DNA of 64,000 nucleotides from positions 766,359 through 830,358 of the forward strand of contig GG745332.1 in assembly GCA_000151295.1 (NCBI GenBank), given 5' to 3'. The position numbers and the translations under genes were made by a program. This DNA comes from Allomyces macrogynus ATCC 38327. Taxonomy: Eukaryota; Blastocladiomycota; Blastocladiomycetes; Blastocladiales; Blastocladiaceae. Of the stretch, positions 21,260 to 31,470 are shown piece by piece (position 1 is the first letter of the stretch; each line of letters begins with the position of its first letter). Below the pieces are notes generated by a model, which was not told the origin of the DNA, made no database searches, and worked only from the letters and a program-made list of their open reading frames with translations.

Positions 21260-23448
21260 TCACTGTCCCGGCTTTTGCGTCCCAGCCGACCCACGCACAT
21301 AGCTGCCAAACGCCGACTCGAGGCTCTTGAGCCGCTCCTGCTCGTCACGGCGACGACGATCATCCGCGTCTTCGAGCCGCTTGATGTCGTCGCGCAGCCG
21401 CTCGAGCTCGCGCACCAGGTCGCGCCGCTCCACTTTGAGCCGGTCCTTGTCGCGCGTGACGTCGGCCAGTTCGGACGCGGTTGTGCGGTGCCGCTCCGTC
21501 GCCTGCGCGAGTTGCGTGCGCACCTCGACCGTCTCGGCGCGCGCTGCGGCCAGCTGCTCGCTGAGCGCCCCCTGCAGTTCCTGGTGCATGCGCTTCTCTT
21601 GAGCCAGACGCGCCGTTGTGGCCTCGGCATCGCGGTTGGCCGCCTGCGCGGCCTGAGCGTACCGGTCGCACTCGGCCGCGAGCGCGTCGCGCGCCCGTGC
21701 GCACCGTGTGCAGCTCGGCCTCGAGCTGCTTGCGCTTGCCCTCCTACACGCGTCATTTAGCACAGCCCGGTGAGTCCACGAGTCCGACGGTACGAGAGAA
21801 TGGAAAAGGGACGAGATGCGCACCTCCTCGCGGCGCATCTGCTGCTCGTGCTCGGCCCACTGGCCCGCCATCGCGCGCTTGCGCGTCTCGTGCCGCGTGC
21901 GCAAGTCCTCCATGTCGCGGTCGCGTGCGGCCACGTCGCCCTCCAAGTCAGCAATGCGCTTGTGCAGCGTCGCCATCTGCTTGGCCATTTCCTGGTCCTT
22001 GGCCTTTTCGAGCGCCGTTAGCCGGTCCTGTGCGAGTCGGTCGCGGTCCTCGAGCTCCGCGTCATGCTCGGCAATCATACGGCGCTCACGTTCCTTGCGG
22101 CGATCGATGTCCTTGGTCATATCAGCCATATCGCGCTGCGCCTGCGCGAGCTGCGTTGCAACGAGCTGGTGCTTGGCCTCGAGATCGAGCGCCTTGGCCT
22201 GCCAGTCGAGCACTGACTTGCGCAACGTGCGTTCCGTGACCGCCGCCTGGTCATTGGCCGCGGCCATGAGCTTGAGCGTATCGTCGAGCGCACGCGCTTT
22301 GTCGTCTCGGTCGGCCGTCACCTTGTGCAGCTTGGCCTCGAGCGCGAGCCGCGCCGTGTCCGTCACGGCCACCTCCTCCTGCGCAGCCGTCAATTTGCGC
22401 GCGAGCCGCGCCGACTCGGCGTCGCGTGCCGCGAGCTCACCGCGCAACTTGTCAAGCGCCTCGCCGTGCTGCGCGTGAATGCCCGTGAGCGTGTCGTGCA
22501 GCCGGTGCGCGGACCGCGCGTCGCGCGCCTGCCGCACGTTGCGCTCGCAACCGAGCGCGATCGTGCGCAGGACCGGCTCGGCAATGTCGTTGCCGACGAC
22601 TTCGACTTGTACGAGCGTCGAGTTCCACTGGAAGAGGTCAGCGAGGGATTTACCGCCAAGCCACCCGCCATTGTTCCAGCGCACGTCCAGGTGCGTCAAG
22701 GTGCGGTTGCTCTTGAGGCCCGCGGCCAGGTGCTCGATGCCCGTCGGGCCAATCTTGTTGTTGCGAAGATCGAGCTTGACGAGGCCAGAGTTGATGGCGA
22801 GGGCGTCGCCAATCGCGGCCATGGCGTCGTCCCACAGGCCGAGCGAGTTCCATTCGAGCAAGAGTCTGCGACGGAGCGGAGGTAAGCCAAGGAATATTGA
22901 AACGTGTGGTGGGAAAGGAGAGCAACGCACTCTTGGAGCGAGTGGTTGACTTTGAGAAACGACGCGATCGCCATGCCGCCGTCGAGCTGAATGTTGTTCC
23001 CGCGCAAGTCGAGCCGGCGCAGGAACGTGTTCCCCTTGATCGCCTTGCATACAATGATCGCGCCGTCGTCGCCGAGAAACGCGTCGGCCATGAGCAACGC
23101 GCGGAAATACATGTCGACATCGAGCACTTTGCCAAGAGCACGCAGCGACTACCGTGATCACAGCACACTTTATGAGCACAACGATCCCGACACGCACGCG
23201 CAAGCACACAGGCTCGATCACACCTTCTTGTCGACCGACTGGCCCGACACCGTCAGCGCCGGCTCCATCGGCTCATATCCATCCTCGGCCAGCCGCTTGG
23301 TCGCGGACGAAGGTGAACTCGGCCGGCTGCCGCGTGAGCTGCGCGTCGGCGACGCCGGTGCTTCGAATTGCTCGAGCAAGAACGCCGGCGGCTGGGCGCC
23401 CGCGAGTCGGCACTCGTTGAGGAACGCGGATAGAATTGATTCGGGCAT
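21260..23448 (-). CDS. LRRC45: LRRC45-like LRR plus coiled-coil protein (one frame break)
   Basis: Exons on the minus strand: 23448-23224, 23148-22931, 22865-21824 and 21743-21260. The N-terminus (MPESILSAFLNECRLAGAQP) leads to leucine-rich repeats: FLGDDGAIIVCKAI, LRRLDLRGNNI, LLLEWNSLGLWDDA, LVKLDLRNNKIGPTG and LTHLDVRWNNGG. These align in order with LRRC45, including its LEWNSLGTWDDA motif. About 400 residues of heptad-rich coiled coil follow, full of Arg/Glu/Ala/Lys. LRRC45 is a centriole/basal-body linker protein needed for cilium assembly in vertebrates, so a role at the zoospore flagellar base is likely. In the last exon the frame changes around 21691-21700: EGKRKQLEAELHTVR and ARDALAAECDRYAQAA are one base apart, explained by one extra G/C. 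Everything else is intact, so an assembly error is plausible. Confidence 0.82.
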
Positions 23449-23845
23449 CGTCGCGAAGGGGAGGGCACGCCGGGTCCCAGGATCGAGGGAAAAGGGGGTG
23501 TTGGGAGGTCGTAGAGTGGGAGCGCTGGGCTCAGGTCGGCGCGGAAATGGAAAGAAGAGGACCCGGGAACACGTTGCAGCAAGTTGCGCGTCAGGTGGGA
23601 GGATGAGGTCGAGGAGGCAGAGAACATAATTTGAATTTTTAAGTCGCGTCTAGCTTTATCATTGCTGTCGTTCAGTAATAGGGTATCAGGTTTTGTGTAG
23701 GATTCGGCTCTCGGCTCTTGTAGTTGCAAAGGATGACATTTCGTTGATCGGGTTCCTGTCCGGTGGAGAAAATCGACGTGGTGTTTGTTGTTCATAAGTC
23801 ATTATATTTCTCGTCGAGCTCGGCGCGCATCCTCGTCCGGTACTG

Positions 23846-24330
23846 CTAGAACATGACGAGCAAGAAGAGCTCCGGCACGACTGTCGCCACCATGGTCGGC
23901 AACGCATTGGATCGCAAGAGCAGCGGAATCCAGGTCCGCAGATGCTACGACAAGCAGGCCAAAAATGCGTGCCCATCGCTGATACGCGGCAATCAGCCCA
24001 ACGAGCAACGGAATCACAGCAAACCGACCAGCGAACCGAAAACTGTGGCGACCGTTTCTTGCAGTGCCGGTCGAATGTCGGGTGCTTGCATGTCCGAGTT
24101 TGGGTCGACAACGACGTGAGGTGACTACGGGTCGTGACCAAGCGGCAAAACGGACCCCGACTCGAGGCGCTCGTGCGCGTGAAAGCCAAGCACGGTCGTT
24201 GCCGCGGCAAACGCGACTGCCAGGAACGACAGTACGCCCACTCGGATCGGGATGCACCCGCAGCAGCAGCAGTGCCGGACAGTCAGGACTCAAAACAGCT
24301 TCGTGCTTTTGATCTGAGGTCAAGTACCTG
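23846..24330 (-). pseudogene. Membrane-protein fragment, interrupted
   Basis: On the minus strand two hydrophobic stretches with high GC3 codon use appear: GVLSFLAVAFAAATTVLGF (near 24250) and LPTMVATVVPELFLLVMF, ending in TAG at 23846-23848. Between them lies VVVDPNSDMQAPDIRP, preceded by an in-frame TAG. A roughly 100-nt intron could join the second part, but the first stop has no good splice solution. It may be the tail of a decayed polytopic membrane protein gene. Confidence 0.25.
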
Positions 24331-24567
24331 TGGTTCTCCCTCCTTACGGACGAAGTCGCTCTCAAGAACAAACTAGAAAATGTATTGTCCGCGCGCCCCG
24401 ACGCAGCGCGGTGTCAGGCTACACCCCTCCGACCCGGTGAATGTCATCTCCAACGAAAACAGTCCGGCTCCACCAGTCTCGCTCCCACCCGCATCGTAGC
24501 GCAAGTCACGCGCCCCTTGATCACCATCCCACGCGAAACGGCCTCCCCACATGTGCATACGGTCGCT

Positions 24568-25993
24568 CTACTGACTCTGCGTCCCGAGCTCGGGCGACCC
24601 GCGCGTCTTGCTCTCTTCCGCAACAACCGTGCCGTTACTCCCCGTCGCATCCGTCCCACGCGTGTCCGTGCCCACTTTAGCCTCCCCGCTGTCGGCCGAC
24701 TTGACCGTCGGCAATTTCTTGACGTCCTCGGCGGGCGCCGTGAGCTTGACCGCGGGTGTGATCGATGACCGGCGCGACCCGCCGTCTTTACCCACGAGCG
24801 CCGTCATCGATCCGGCAACGGCACTGCCCCGGCGCGAACCGGCGGCACTCGTCGTGAGCATGGGAGTCGAACCCGTCGGCCCACGCGTCGTCCCTTGGGC
24901 TGATGTGCGCACGCCGCCGACGCCCGTACCCGACGCCGACCCGCTGCCGGTGGTCGGGTCCGTGGACGACGCAGCGCGGACCGAGTAGGACGCGTTCAGG
25001 GAGATGAGTGAGAGAAGGAGCTGCTCGGTGTAGTTACCGGCCTAGGTGGAGCGGGTACGCGATGTGAATGAGTGGCGAAAAACGAGATATGGAAACGCGA
25101 GACTGAATGGTCACGTACCACGACGTTTGAGTCGGTGATGCCAATCGAGAGCGTCGTGATGGTCGTAATGAGCAGGACCACTTCAAACAAGAACCACTGC
25201 GCGGCGTTGTAGTACTGACGGATCGCGGCGAACCGCTTCTCGAGAATCGAATTGGCGCCGGCCCCGACGTAGGCAAATTTGAGGTCGGTGAACAGGGCCG
25301 GGACCGAGTAGAGCAGCACCGAGACGATGTTGAACGAGCGGTAACCTGTTGGCGGGGTGGAGAAGGTACGAAACACAAGTGAGAACGTGATTTTGGCCTC
25401 CAAGCGTGATGGGTTGACGGGGGCAGAGTAAAGGAGACCTTGGAGGAAACTGGCCGTGCTCCGCGCCGCGGTCGCGTTGAAGTTGGTGGAAATGTACGCG
25501 TCGAGATGGAACCCGACCGTGATCAGCGTCGCGGTCGAGAAGACGGCAATGTAGTGTGCCTGTTTGTGCAAACGCCAAAGCGCGAATCAAATTTCCTCTG
25601 TCCCATCAAAGCAAGAATCAAACGAAAGATACGAACCACGTAGGGCCGAAACGTCTTCCCGCGCGCGCCCATCATGGCACTTGTGCGCAAGAACGTCAAG
25701 TAGGCCGTGACAATCGAGTGCACGCGCTTGCACTGCGAGAAAATGATGATGAGAATGTTCGGAAACGGGCCCCTCGGGTCGAGGAACCAGGCAATCATCG
25801 ACCACAAAAGGAACCCGTTGGCGACCAGGCTCAGCAGCACGCCGCCGACAATGGCGCGCTGCACGAGCCGGTCCTTGTAGCTCTGCAGCACGCAGTTGAG
25901 CGTCATCGTGTCGACGAGGAACGACGGCACGGCCACGGCGACGCCAGCCAGGCGGCTGAGGACAAGCGCGGTTTGCGCGGACGTGGTCGCCAT
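24568..25993 (-). CDS. Polytopic membrane protein, ~6-7 TM, unknown family
   Basis: Exons on the minus strand: 25993-25637, 25559-25439, 25345-25119 and 25041-24568 (392 aa; 423 aa if the 93-nt in-frame stretch 25346-25438 is not removed). Hydrophobic segments in order include LVLSRLAGVAVAVPSFLV, GGVLLSLVANGFLLWSMIAW, a weaker VTAYLTFL, IAVFSTATLITVGF, NIVSVLLYSVPALFTDL and FEVVLLITTITTLSIGI. The last ~150 residues are a Ser/Thr/Gly-rich tail, probably cytosolic. The layout resembles a 7TM receptor or a small fungal transporter-like protein, but no diagnostic motif is visible. Loop Asn residues (NFNAT, NYT, NAS) could be glycosylated. Confidence 0.6.
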
Positions 25994-26623
25994 CTTGCAC
26001 GAGGGATGACTTGGCGGCGAGCGCGGAATTTGGACGAGAAGCTCGAGGAGCAGAGCTTAAGGGGACGATCGTTCGCGTCGGAAACGGTGCGCGTCTGGTT
26101 GTGATCGGCGGCAGGGAGGGAGAACTGTTGGATCGCTCGCGGGGAGGGTGCGTGCCTAGGGAGTGCGTCGGAGGACAACCGGGTGCAGCAGGCGTGGGCG
26201 GCCTGGCCACGGGGTCGGGCGCGCTGAGCAGGGCAGGGATCTGGTGTCGGACACGGGCTCGCTGCGATGTGCCAGGCTGCACAAGAGTGCGACGCGCGCA
26301 CGACGAAGAGCGCACAAGAGGAGGGCGCTGGTTGCAAAGCCAGGAGATCATGGGCTGGTCAACACTCGGATGCCTATCGCGTGGCCACAACGGCACCGCG
26401 AACCACGCGCGACTGGCCATCTCATTCTGCGGTTTGAACAATCGATGTGCGGCTGTCGACGATATGTAACGATGGTGACAAGAACACAACTACCCGCACA
26501 AGAGAGACCAAATTCGACCTGAATCAGCTTGAACAATCTCGAGGCCGCCACTAATATCTGCATCTCGACCGCCAATCTTCGCCAACCGTCTCCACCAACC
26601 GCGAATCAAGCACGCGATCGGGC
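25994..26623. other. Intergenic, divergent between membrane gene and glycosyltransferase locus
   Basis: No gene seen. Open frames at 26011-26469 are GC-driven and lack motifs. Confidence 0.45.
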
Positions 26624-28110
26624 ATGGCCATGTGCATTTTGTGGTATATTTCCGGCCACGGTTTGTGTCGGCGCTGTCTCTCCACCCTGTTTCAGTATGC
26701 GCTCAATCGATCCAACAACCTTTTTGCGACATTACAAATAGGATTCGGTCACGCGACGCGGTGCACGTTCCTGATCAACAACATTTTGACCACGGACGCG
26801 GCGACGCGCATCGATGCCCTGACGTTGGCGCCTAGGCACCTATTTACCGACCTCAAGCGCGATTTTGGCCCCGCTGGTCGCTTTACACTGCGACAGTGCG
26901 TCTCTCGCTCATAGACCCTTGTGCTCTTGTCGAAACTCTGACCATTCGGCTCCCCAAATCCAGAACTGACTGCGCATTAGACGCGGGCGCTCTCCAATCG
27001 GATGCCCTGACCATTGGTTGTGACAAGTCGCTCACCTCGGCCAAGCAATGGATGTTCAACGACCGACCACGTTTTATTGCGTCCGAGATCGCTCGTCTCG
27101 AACAGGCCAAGCGCACACGGGAGCGGACTGGCCAGTACAAGCCAGGCGTCGCGATCTAACCGGACGTCATTCTCTCCGACGCGGCGTTTGCTCCGCTCCG
27201 GATTGCGCGCACGCTGGGTATCCCAAGCGTCATTTGCACCAACTTGTCTGTTGCCGCGTTCGTCCTGTCCACCCGCGTCGGAGCTGATACCGACGCGCTG
27301 CCGCACGTTTTTATCCAGCTCCTGGGGCGCCATCTACACGTTGCTCTTGAAAGCGCGCTCCGATGCGCCGCTCCCGGCGTGGATCCGCGACATCACGCAA
27401 GACTACTTATGCGCGGCCAAGTGGTTCCGCGAGTTTGGCGCGCTTGGCGACCACGATGTACCAGGGCTGCTGCGCCAGCACGTGCCTGTCGCGGCAATCC
27501 CGCTCTTTGGCCGCGCCGCCATCCAGGACCCGGCAGCGTTATGCAAGCGCTACGAGATTCCGTCCTCCAACAAGGTCACGCTCTTGACTTTCGGCGGCCA
27601 TGGCTCGCAGCGGCTGTTTGCGTCCAAGACGCTCCGGTTTCCCGGGTGGACGTTTGTCGGCGCCGTAGAGGACCCAGACGTGGTGTTCCTGGACCCGAAA
27701 ACGACGCACATTCCGGATTGGATGGCCATCGCGGATGTCGTCTTCGGCAAAGTCGTATGTGCCTCTTACAAATTTTGTTCTGAACCGAGTCGTCGATGAC
27801 GCGCCTGGCTCATATAGGGCTTTGGAACGTGCACTGAATTGCTCTTGCGGGCACGGCTTTCTTTTACGTCTCGTGCCAGTTCTGGATCGAGGAGCCGGCG
27901 CTCGTCAAGGCCACGTCATCGCTGCCTGGCCTGCTCATCGGGGAGCTCCCGCTCGACCTGTTCGAATCCGGCACCGACTGGTTTGACCGCGTGCAGTCAC
28001 GGCTCGCCGAGTACAAGTCGTTGCGACCCGTGCCAGCCGAGCTTTTCTACACGCACGGCGAGAACGTTTTCTGGGAGCAAGTGCGCCAGTTTGCGCAGAA
28101 ACCTGCACTA
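26624..28110 (+). pseudogene. Arabinokinase-type glycosyltransferase domain, disrupted
   Basis: The order of motifs follows the N-terminal, glycosyltransferase-like domain of L-arabinokinase (ARA1): WYISGHGFGHATR (joined across intron 26661-26741), DAGALQSDALT (after intron 26896-26963), DVILSDAAFAPLRIARTLGI, CTNFSWGAIYTLL (across intron 27246-27318), VTLLTFGGHG, PGWTFVG and IADVVFGKVGFGT. Two lesions break it: an in-frame TAA at 27157-27159 just before DVILSD with no splice site to avoid it, and a one-base deletion near 27857-27862, since FGTCTELLL and AFFYVSCQFWIEEP are in different frames. No GHMP kinase domain follows; instead the frame runs into a methyltransferase. The normal substrate is unknown. 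Genuine decay seems likelier than sequencing error because the neighbouring domain is also broken. Confidence 0.6.
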
Positions 28111-29000
28111 GCTCGTCACGGCGGTGATGACGACCAACTCTCCGTGGTTTCCGAACTTGTGCAGCTTGCCGGCGATGTTGCAGATGGCGCTCTCCACCCG
28201 TTCACGCTCACGTACACATCATCGACGGCCGAGAAGCATGTCTTTCGTCTCGAGCACTGGGTGGGGACCGATGACGCGCTGCTTGGAGCACAGATGTGGG
28301 CGTTGAGCGTAGTTCTGGCCAAGTTCACTTTCGACCGCGCACAGGATCTAGTTGGGGGGAGCACGGTCCTCAAGCTCGGTTGTGATGCGGGATTTGCTCG
28401 GTCTCATGTTTGCTCGTTGGGTGCAGCAGCACATTGGCACCGACTACCCGGATTGGTCAGTGTTGGAGCTGGCCGAGGCCAATATCCAGCGGCATCTACG
28501 GGCCGTGAGCGAGAAGGGCGAGCAGACGGCCGAGTGTAGCGTCGAGGCGCTGGATCGGTTGTGTGAAGATTTGGGGCCGCTGCCGACGGATGTCGACCTG
28601 ATCCTCGCTTCAGATGGTGCGTTCATGATCGTGATCGCGTGACTCGCAAGAGTATCGCGCTCACCATTCGTGCTCTCCAGTTGTTTACCAAGACCACCTG
28701 ATGAACGGGTTCCTGTTCACGCTACACTCACTCCTGACCGCCAACCCGTCGGCCAAGGCATTCATTTGCGCCGAGAAGCGGTGCACGACGTTCGTCTTGA
28801 CCTCCGATTTGGTCGCGATCTTATCCACTTACTGGGCCTGCGATCGTTCAGGTTCAACATTCACGCGACCGTGGACCGACCGGACCGCGCGCCATGGCCT
28901 TCGAGTACTTTGCCGAGCGAGTCGCGCGGTGGTACGCACCCAAGTGGCATATCGTCAAGCACATGTGCGCGACGACGTGCTGGCGGCCGGTGGGCGCATT
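28111..29000 (+). pseudogene. METTL21/22-like methyltransferase, disrupted
   Basis: Directly continuous with the upstream frame. It shows the family-16 methyltransferase order: FRLEHWVGTDDALLGAQMW, then motif I STVLKLGCDAG, then LLGLMFARWVQQHIGTDYPD, SVLELAEANIQ, LILASDVVYQDHLMNG (across an intron 28620-28680) and SAKAFICAEKR. Motif I and the following helix are in different frames around 28386-28393, explained by one extra T. Near the end DLIHLLGLRSFRFNI and FEYFAERVARWY are again in different frames (about 28815 and 28893). Intact homologues methylate Lys of proteins such as chaperones or elongation factors. With at least three shifts this copy should be non-functional if the sequence is right. 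The exact ends are uncertain. Confidence 0.55.
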
Positions 29001-29768
29001 GACGAGTTTGCGGCACTGGACGGCAAGGAGATGGTACAGAGCGTTGCTCACTCGGCGTTGTGCGAAATGCAGCCTTACCGCTGCCCTTGCAACAGATTTT
29101 GTGGGAAGTAACGCTCAAACCGGGCGTACGAGGCCAACGTTGACGGCAGGCCGGTGCCAATGGCGGCCATGTCTTGACGGCAGAACAGTGCAGCACTCCT
29201 GCTGACGGGCACGGCCGTTTGGGATCGATGCAGAGGGTGATCAGAGGTGCTTGGTCAGCGCGCCGTCAAGTCCCACAGGTCGCCCGAGTCGCGTCGGACC
29301 ACCAACGTCATCACGATTTGGCCTCCTCCAGCACCTCGCGAAACCAGCGGCGGCCGGGATGGGATCGTGCACGACCATGACGGCCGGCCGGGCGCCGGAT
29401 ATTTGCTTTCAAATTGCCGGAGGAGTGGCGAGGCGCTCTCTCCCCTCAAGTCCCGGCCAACCGCCATCCAAACAGCGCCCGTCGCCCACGAACCCGACCA
29501 ACAGACCAACCGGCCCCTCACCCGCCGCAACCGCACGTCGACCAGGTCCTGAGCTCTTGGCACGCATCCGACTGTTCGAGCCGGTCCGCGCGCGCTGTGT
29601 CATCCCGCAATCTCTTGGCTGTGATCAAGCAGCTTGAACGCGCACCACCCGTGCTCACACCAACCACGGCAAAACAGCAACGCGTGCACCCCCGCGCGTC
29701 ACTCTGGCCTCACCGCTCTTACCCTCGACCCCGCTTTCTCGCGCGCCGATCCATGTTCTTGAGTCGCG
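29001..29768. other. Intergenic 5' of glutathione peroxidase
   Basis: No gene recognised; short frames on both strands lack motifs. It ends at a TATA box. Confidence 0.45.
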
Positions 29769-29775
29769 TATATAA
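29769..29775 (+). promoter_or_regulatory. TATA box of glutathione peroxidase gene
   Basis: TATATAA 91 nt before the ATG at 29860 (209 nt before the ATG at 29978). Its spacing supports the upstream ATG as translation start. Confidence 0.55.
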
Positions 29776-29859
29776 GCGTGCCATGGGTCCGTCTCTCCTC
29801 CTTCATCGACTGCACTTTCTCCCTCGCAACTTTCTCTCTCGCACACCCAACTTTCCACC

Positions 29860-30801
29860 ATGACCGGTATGCTGATCCGCGACGCGCACACGGGCGCGTT
29901 GGACGGATGGAGCAGCCTCTCCCGCTCCCACCTCCTCGCCCTCCGCTGTGTCCTCTGCCCCCTCGGCCAAGCCCACCATGACCGCTCCGGAAAAGTCGAC
30001 CGTCTACAGTTTCTTGACACGGATGCTGACGCGCCTGGTCATTGTCCTCGTCGCGTATCTCGCCGCTCGGCACCTGTCGACGTCCTCCACCGCACCATCT
30101 GTCGAAGCAGGCACCGTGGCCCCCAACTTTTACGCGCTGTCGGCGCTCGATGCCAAGAAGAACGAGGTCGCGTTTGAGCAGTTCCGCGGCAAGCCCGTGC
30201 TGATTGTCAACGTGGCCAGCAAGTGCGGGTTCACGCCGCAGTACGATGGTGCGTCCATCTCGCCTCGGCAAACGCGGTTTTGCGCGCGACCTGTGCAGTC
30301 GAGCTCACGCACGCCTTGTCATCCGACCGATAGGTCTCGAGAAGATGTACCAGAAGTACAAGGACCAAGGTCTCGAGATTCTCGGGTTCCCGACCGATCA
30401 GTTCAAGCAGGAGCTCGCGACCGAGGACGACATTGTCTCGTTCTGCCGCCTGAACTACGGCGTCTCGTTCCCGATCATGGCCAAGGTCGAGGTCAACGGC
30501 GACAATGAGCACCCGGTCTACACGTGGCTCAAGGCCCAGAAGTCGGGCCTGCTGGGCATGACGCGTATCAAGTACGTTTAGTTGTTCTTAACGCGTGCGA
30601 GCGGCAGTGCTAGTGTATGGGGAGACTGGGCGCGACGCCTGGTCCGTGTTTTGGAAGCGATTCTGACGCGCGCGGGCGAATCTACCTATTAGATGGAACT
30701 TTGAGAAGTTCCTCATTAGCAAGGAGGGCGAGGTCGTGCACCGGTACTCGTCGATGACGACGCCAGAGCAGATTGAGAAGGACGTCGAGGCCGTGCTGTA
30801 G
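29860..30801 (+). CDS. GPX: Membrane-anchored glutathione peroxidase (Cys type)
   Basis: Exons: 29860-29866, 29916-30248, 30334-30571 and 30693-30801 (228 aa, phases agree). The 7-nt first exon and 49-nt intron join a Ser/Pro-rich leader in frame; a shorter 205-aa product from the ATG at 29978 is the alternative. A hydrophobic segment (MLTRLVIVLVAYLAARHL) near the N-terminus suggests a membrane anchor or organelle-targeting leader. The peroxidase core follows: LIVNVASKCGFTPQYDGLEK with Cys, not selenocysteine, at the peroxidatic site, GFPTDQFKQE (in place of the usual GFPCNQF), and the resolving WNFEKFLI. It should reduce peroxides, most likely with thioredoxin as in other fungal GPX. Replacement of the resolving-region Cys by Thr in GFPTDQF is a notable change, since Cys-type GPXs usually use that Cys for a disulphide. 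Confidence 0.88.
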
Positions 30802-31470
30802 AGCACTCGCGGTCGGGCCGAGCGCGCGCTATGATCGCGTCGCGCATAGGAATCTAAACACCATGTATATACAATCACGAATTTCTTGACCGAGTTTGGT
30901 TTCTCGCGGTTTTCTCGGCAGGTCATTGCAGGAGATCGCAGTCACTGCGACATGTTCAAGGGGGACGCGCATGCTGGAGCAGAAATGACGTGGCTGTCAG
31001 AGCTGTTGTAATTCATAGATAGGGCTGCCGCCGAGGCGAAATTCTGATCACCTCGCGTTCGGCGTGGCTTAAGCCGAGCCCTCGGGTGGCTTGCATCTAG
31101 AATCGCCGATCTGAGCGAGACCTCAAGTGGAATTCGCGATTCGATCGTGATCCATGCATCGCATTCGCAACGTCCTCGTCGTCGTCACAACGACAGCGAC
31201 GACGCAGGAAATGAATGAAAATGCACGTCGGCCGAGCACAAATAAACAATGAAAATATAGACACTTGCAGCCCCACCTATGCTCCACTCATGCTGCACCA
31301 CCAACAAACTACATGCATCAAACTGTCACCAATCGACCAACACGACACGCCTGCTCGTTCAATAAAAACGTCGCTCACCACATCAGAAAGCACGCGACCA
31401 ACCGCAGCCGCATCAGCCACCAAGCCCAGCTCCCACCAATCTATCTGCCTCAATCCTCATCTTCCACATG
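30802..31470. other. Intergenic, composition shift begins
   Basis: No gene seen. GC and CpG content fall from about 31200 onward, leading into the CpG-poor island. Confidence 0.5.

Noticed and set aside
29978..30801. Selenocysteine glutathione peroxidase
   Set aside because: The peroxidatic codon is TGC (Cys), not TGA, and no SECIS-like reason to read otherwise.
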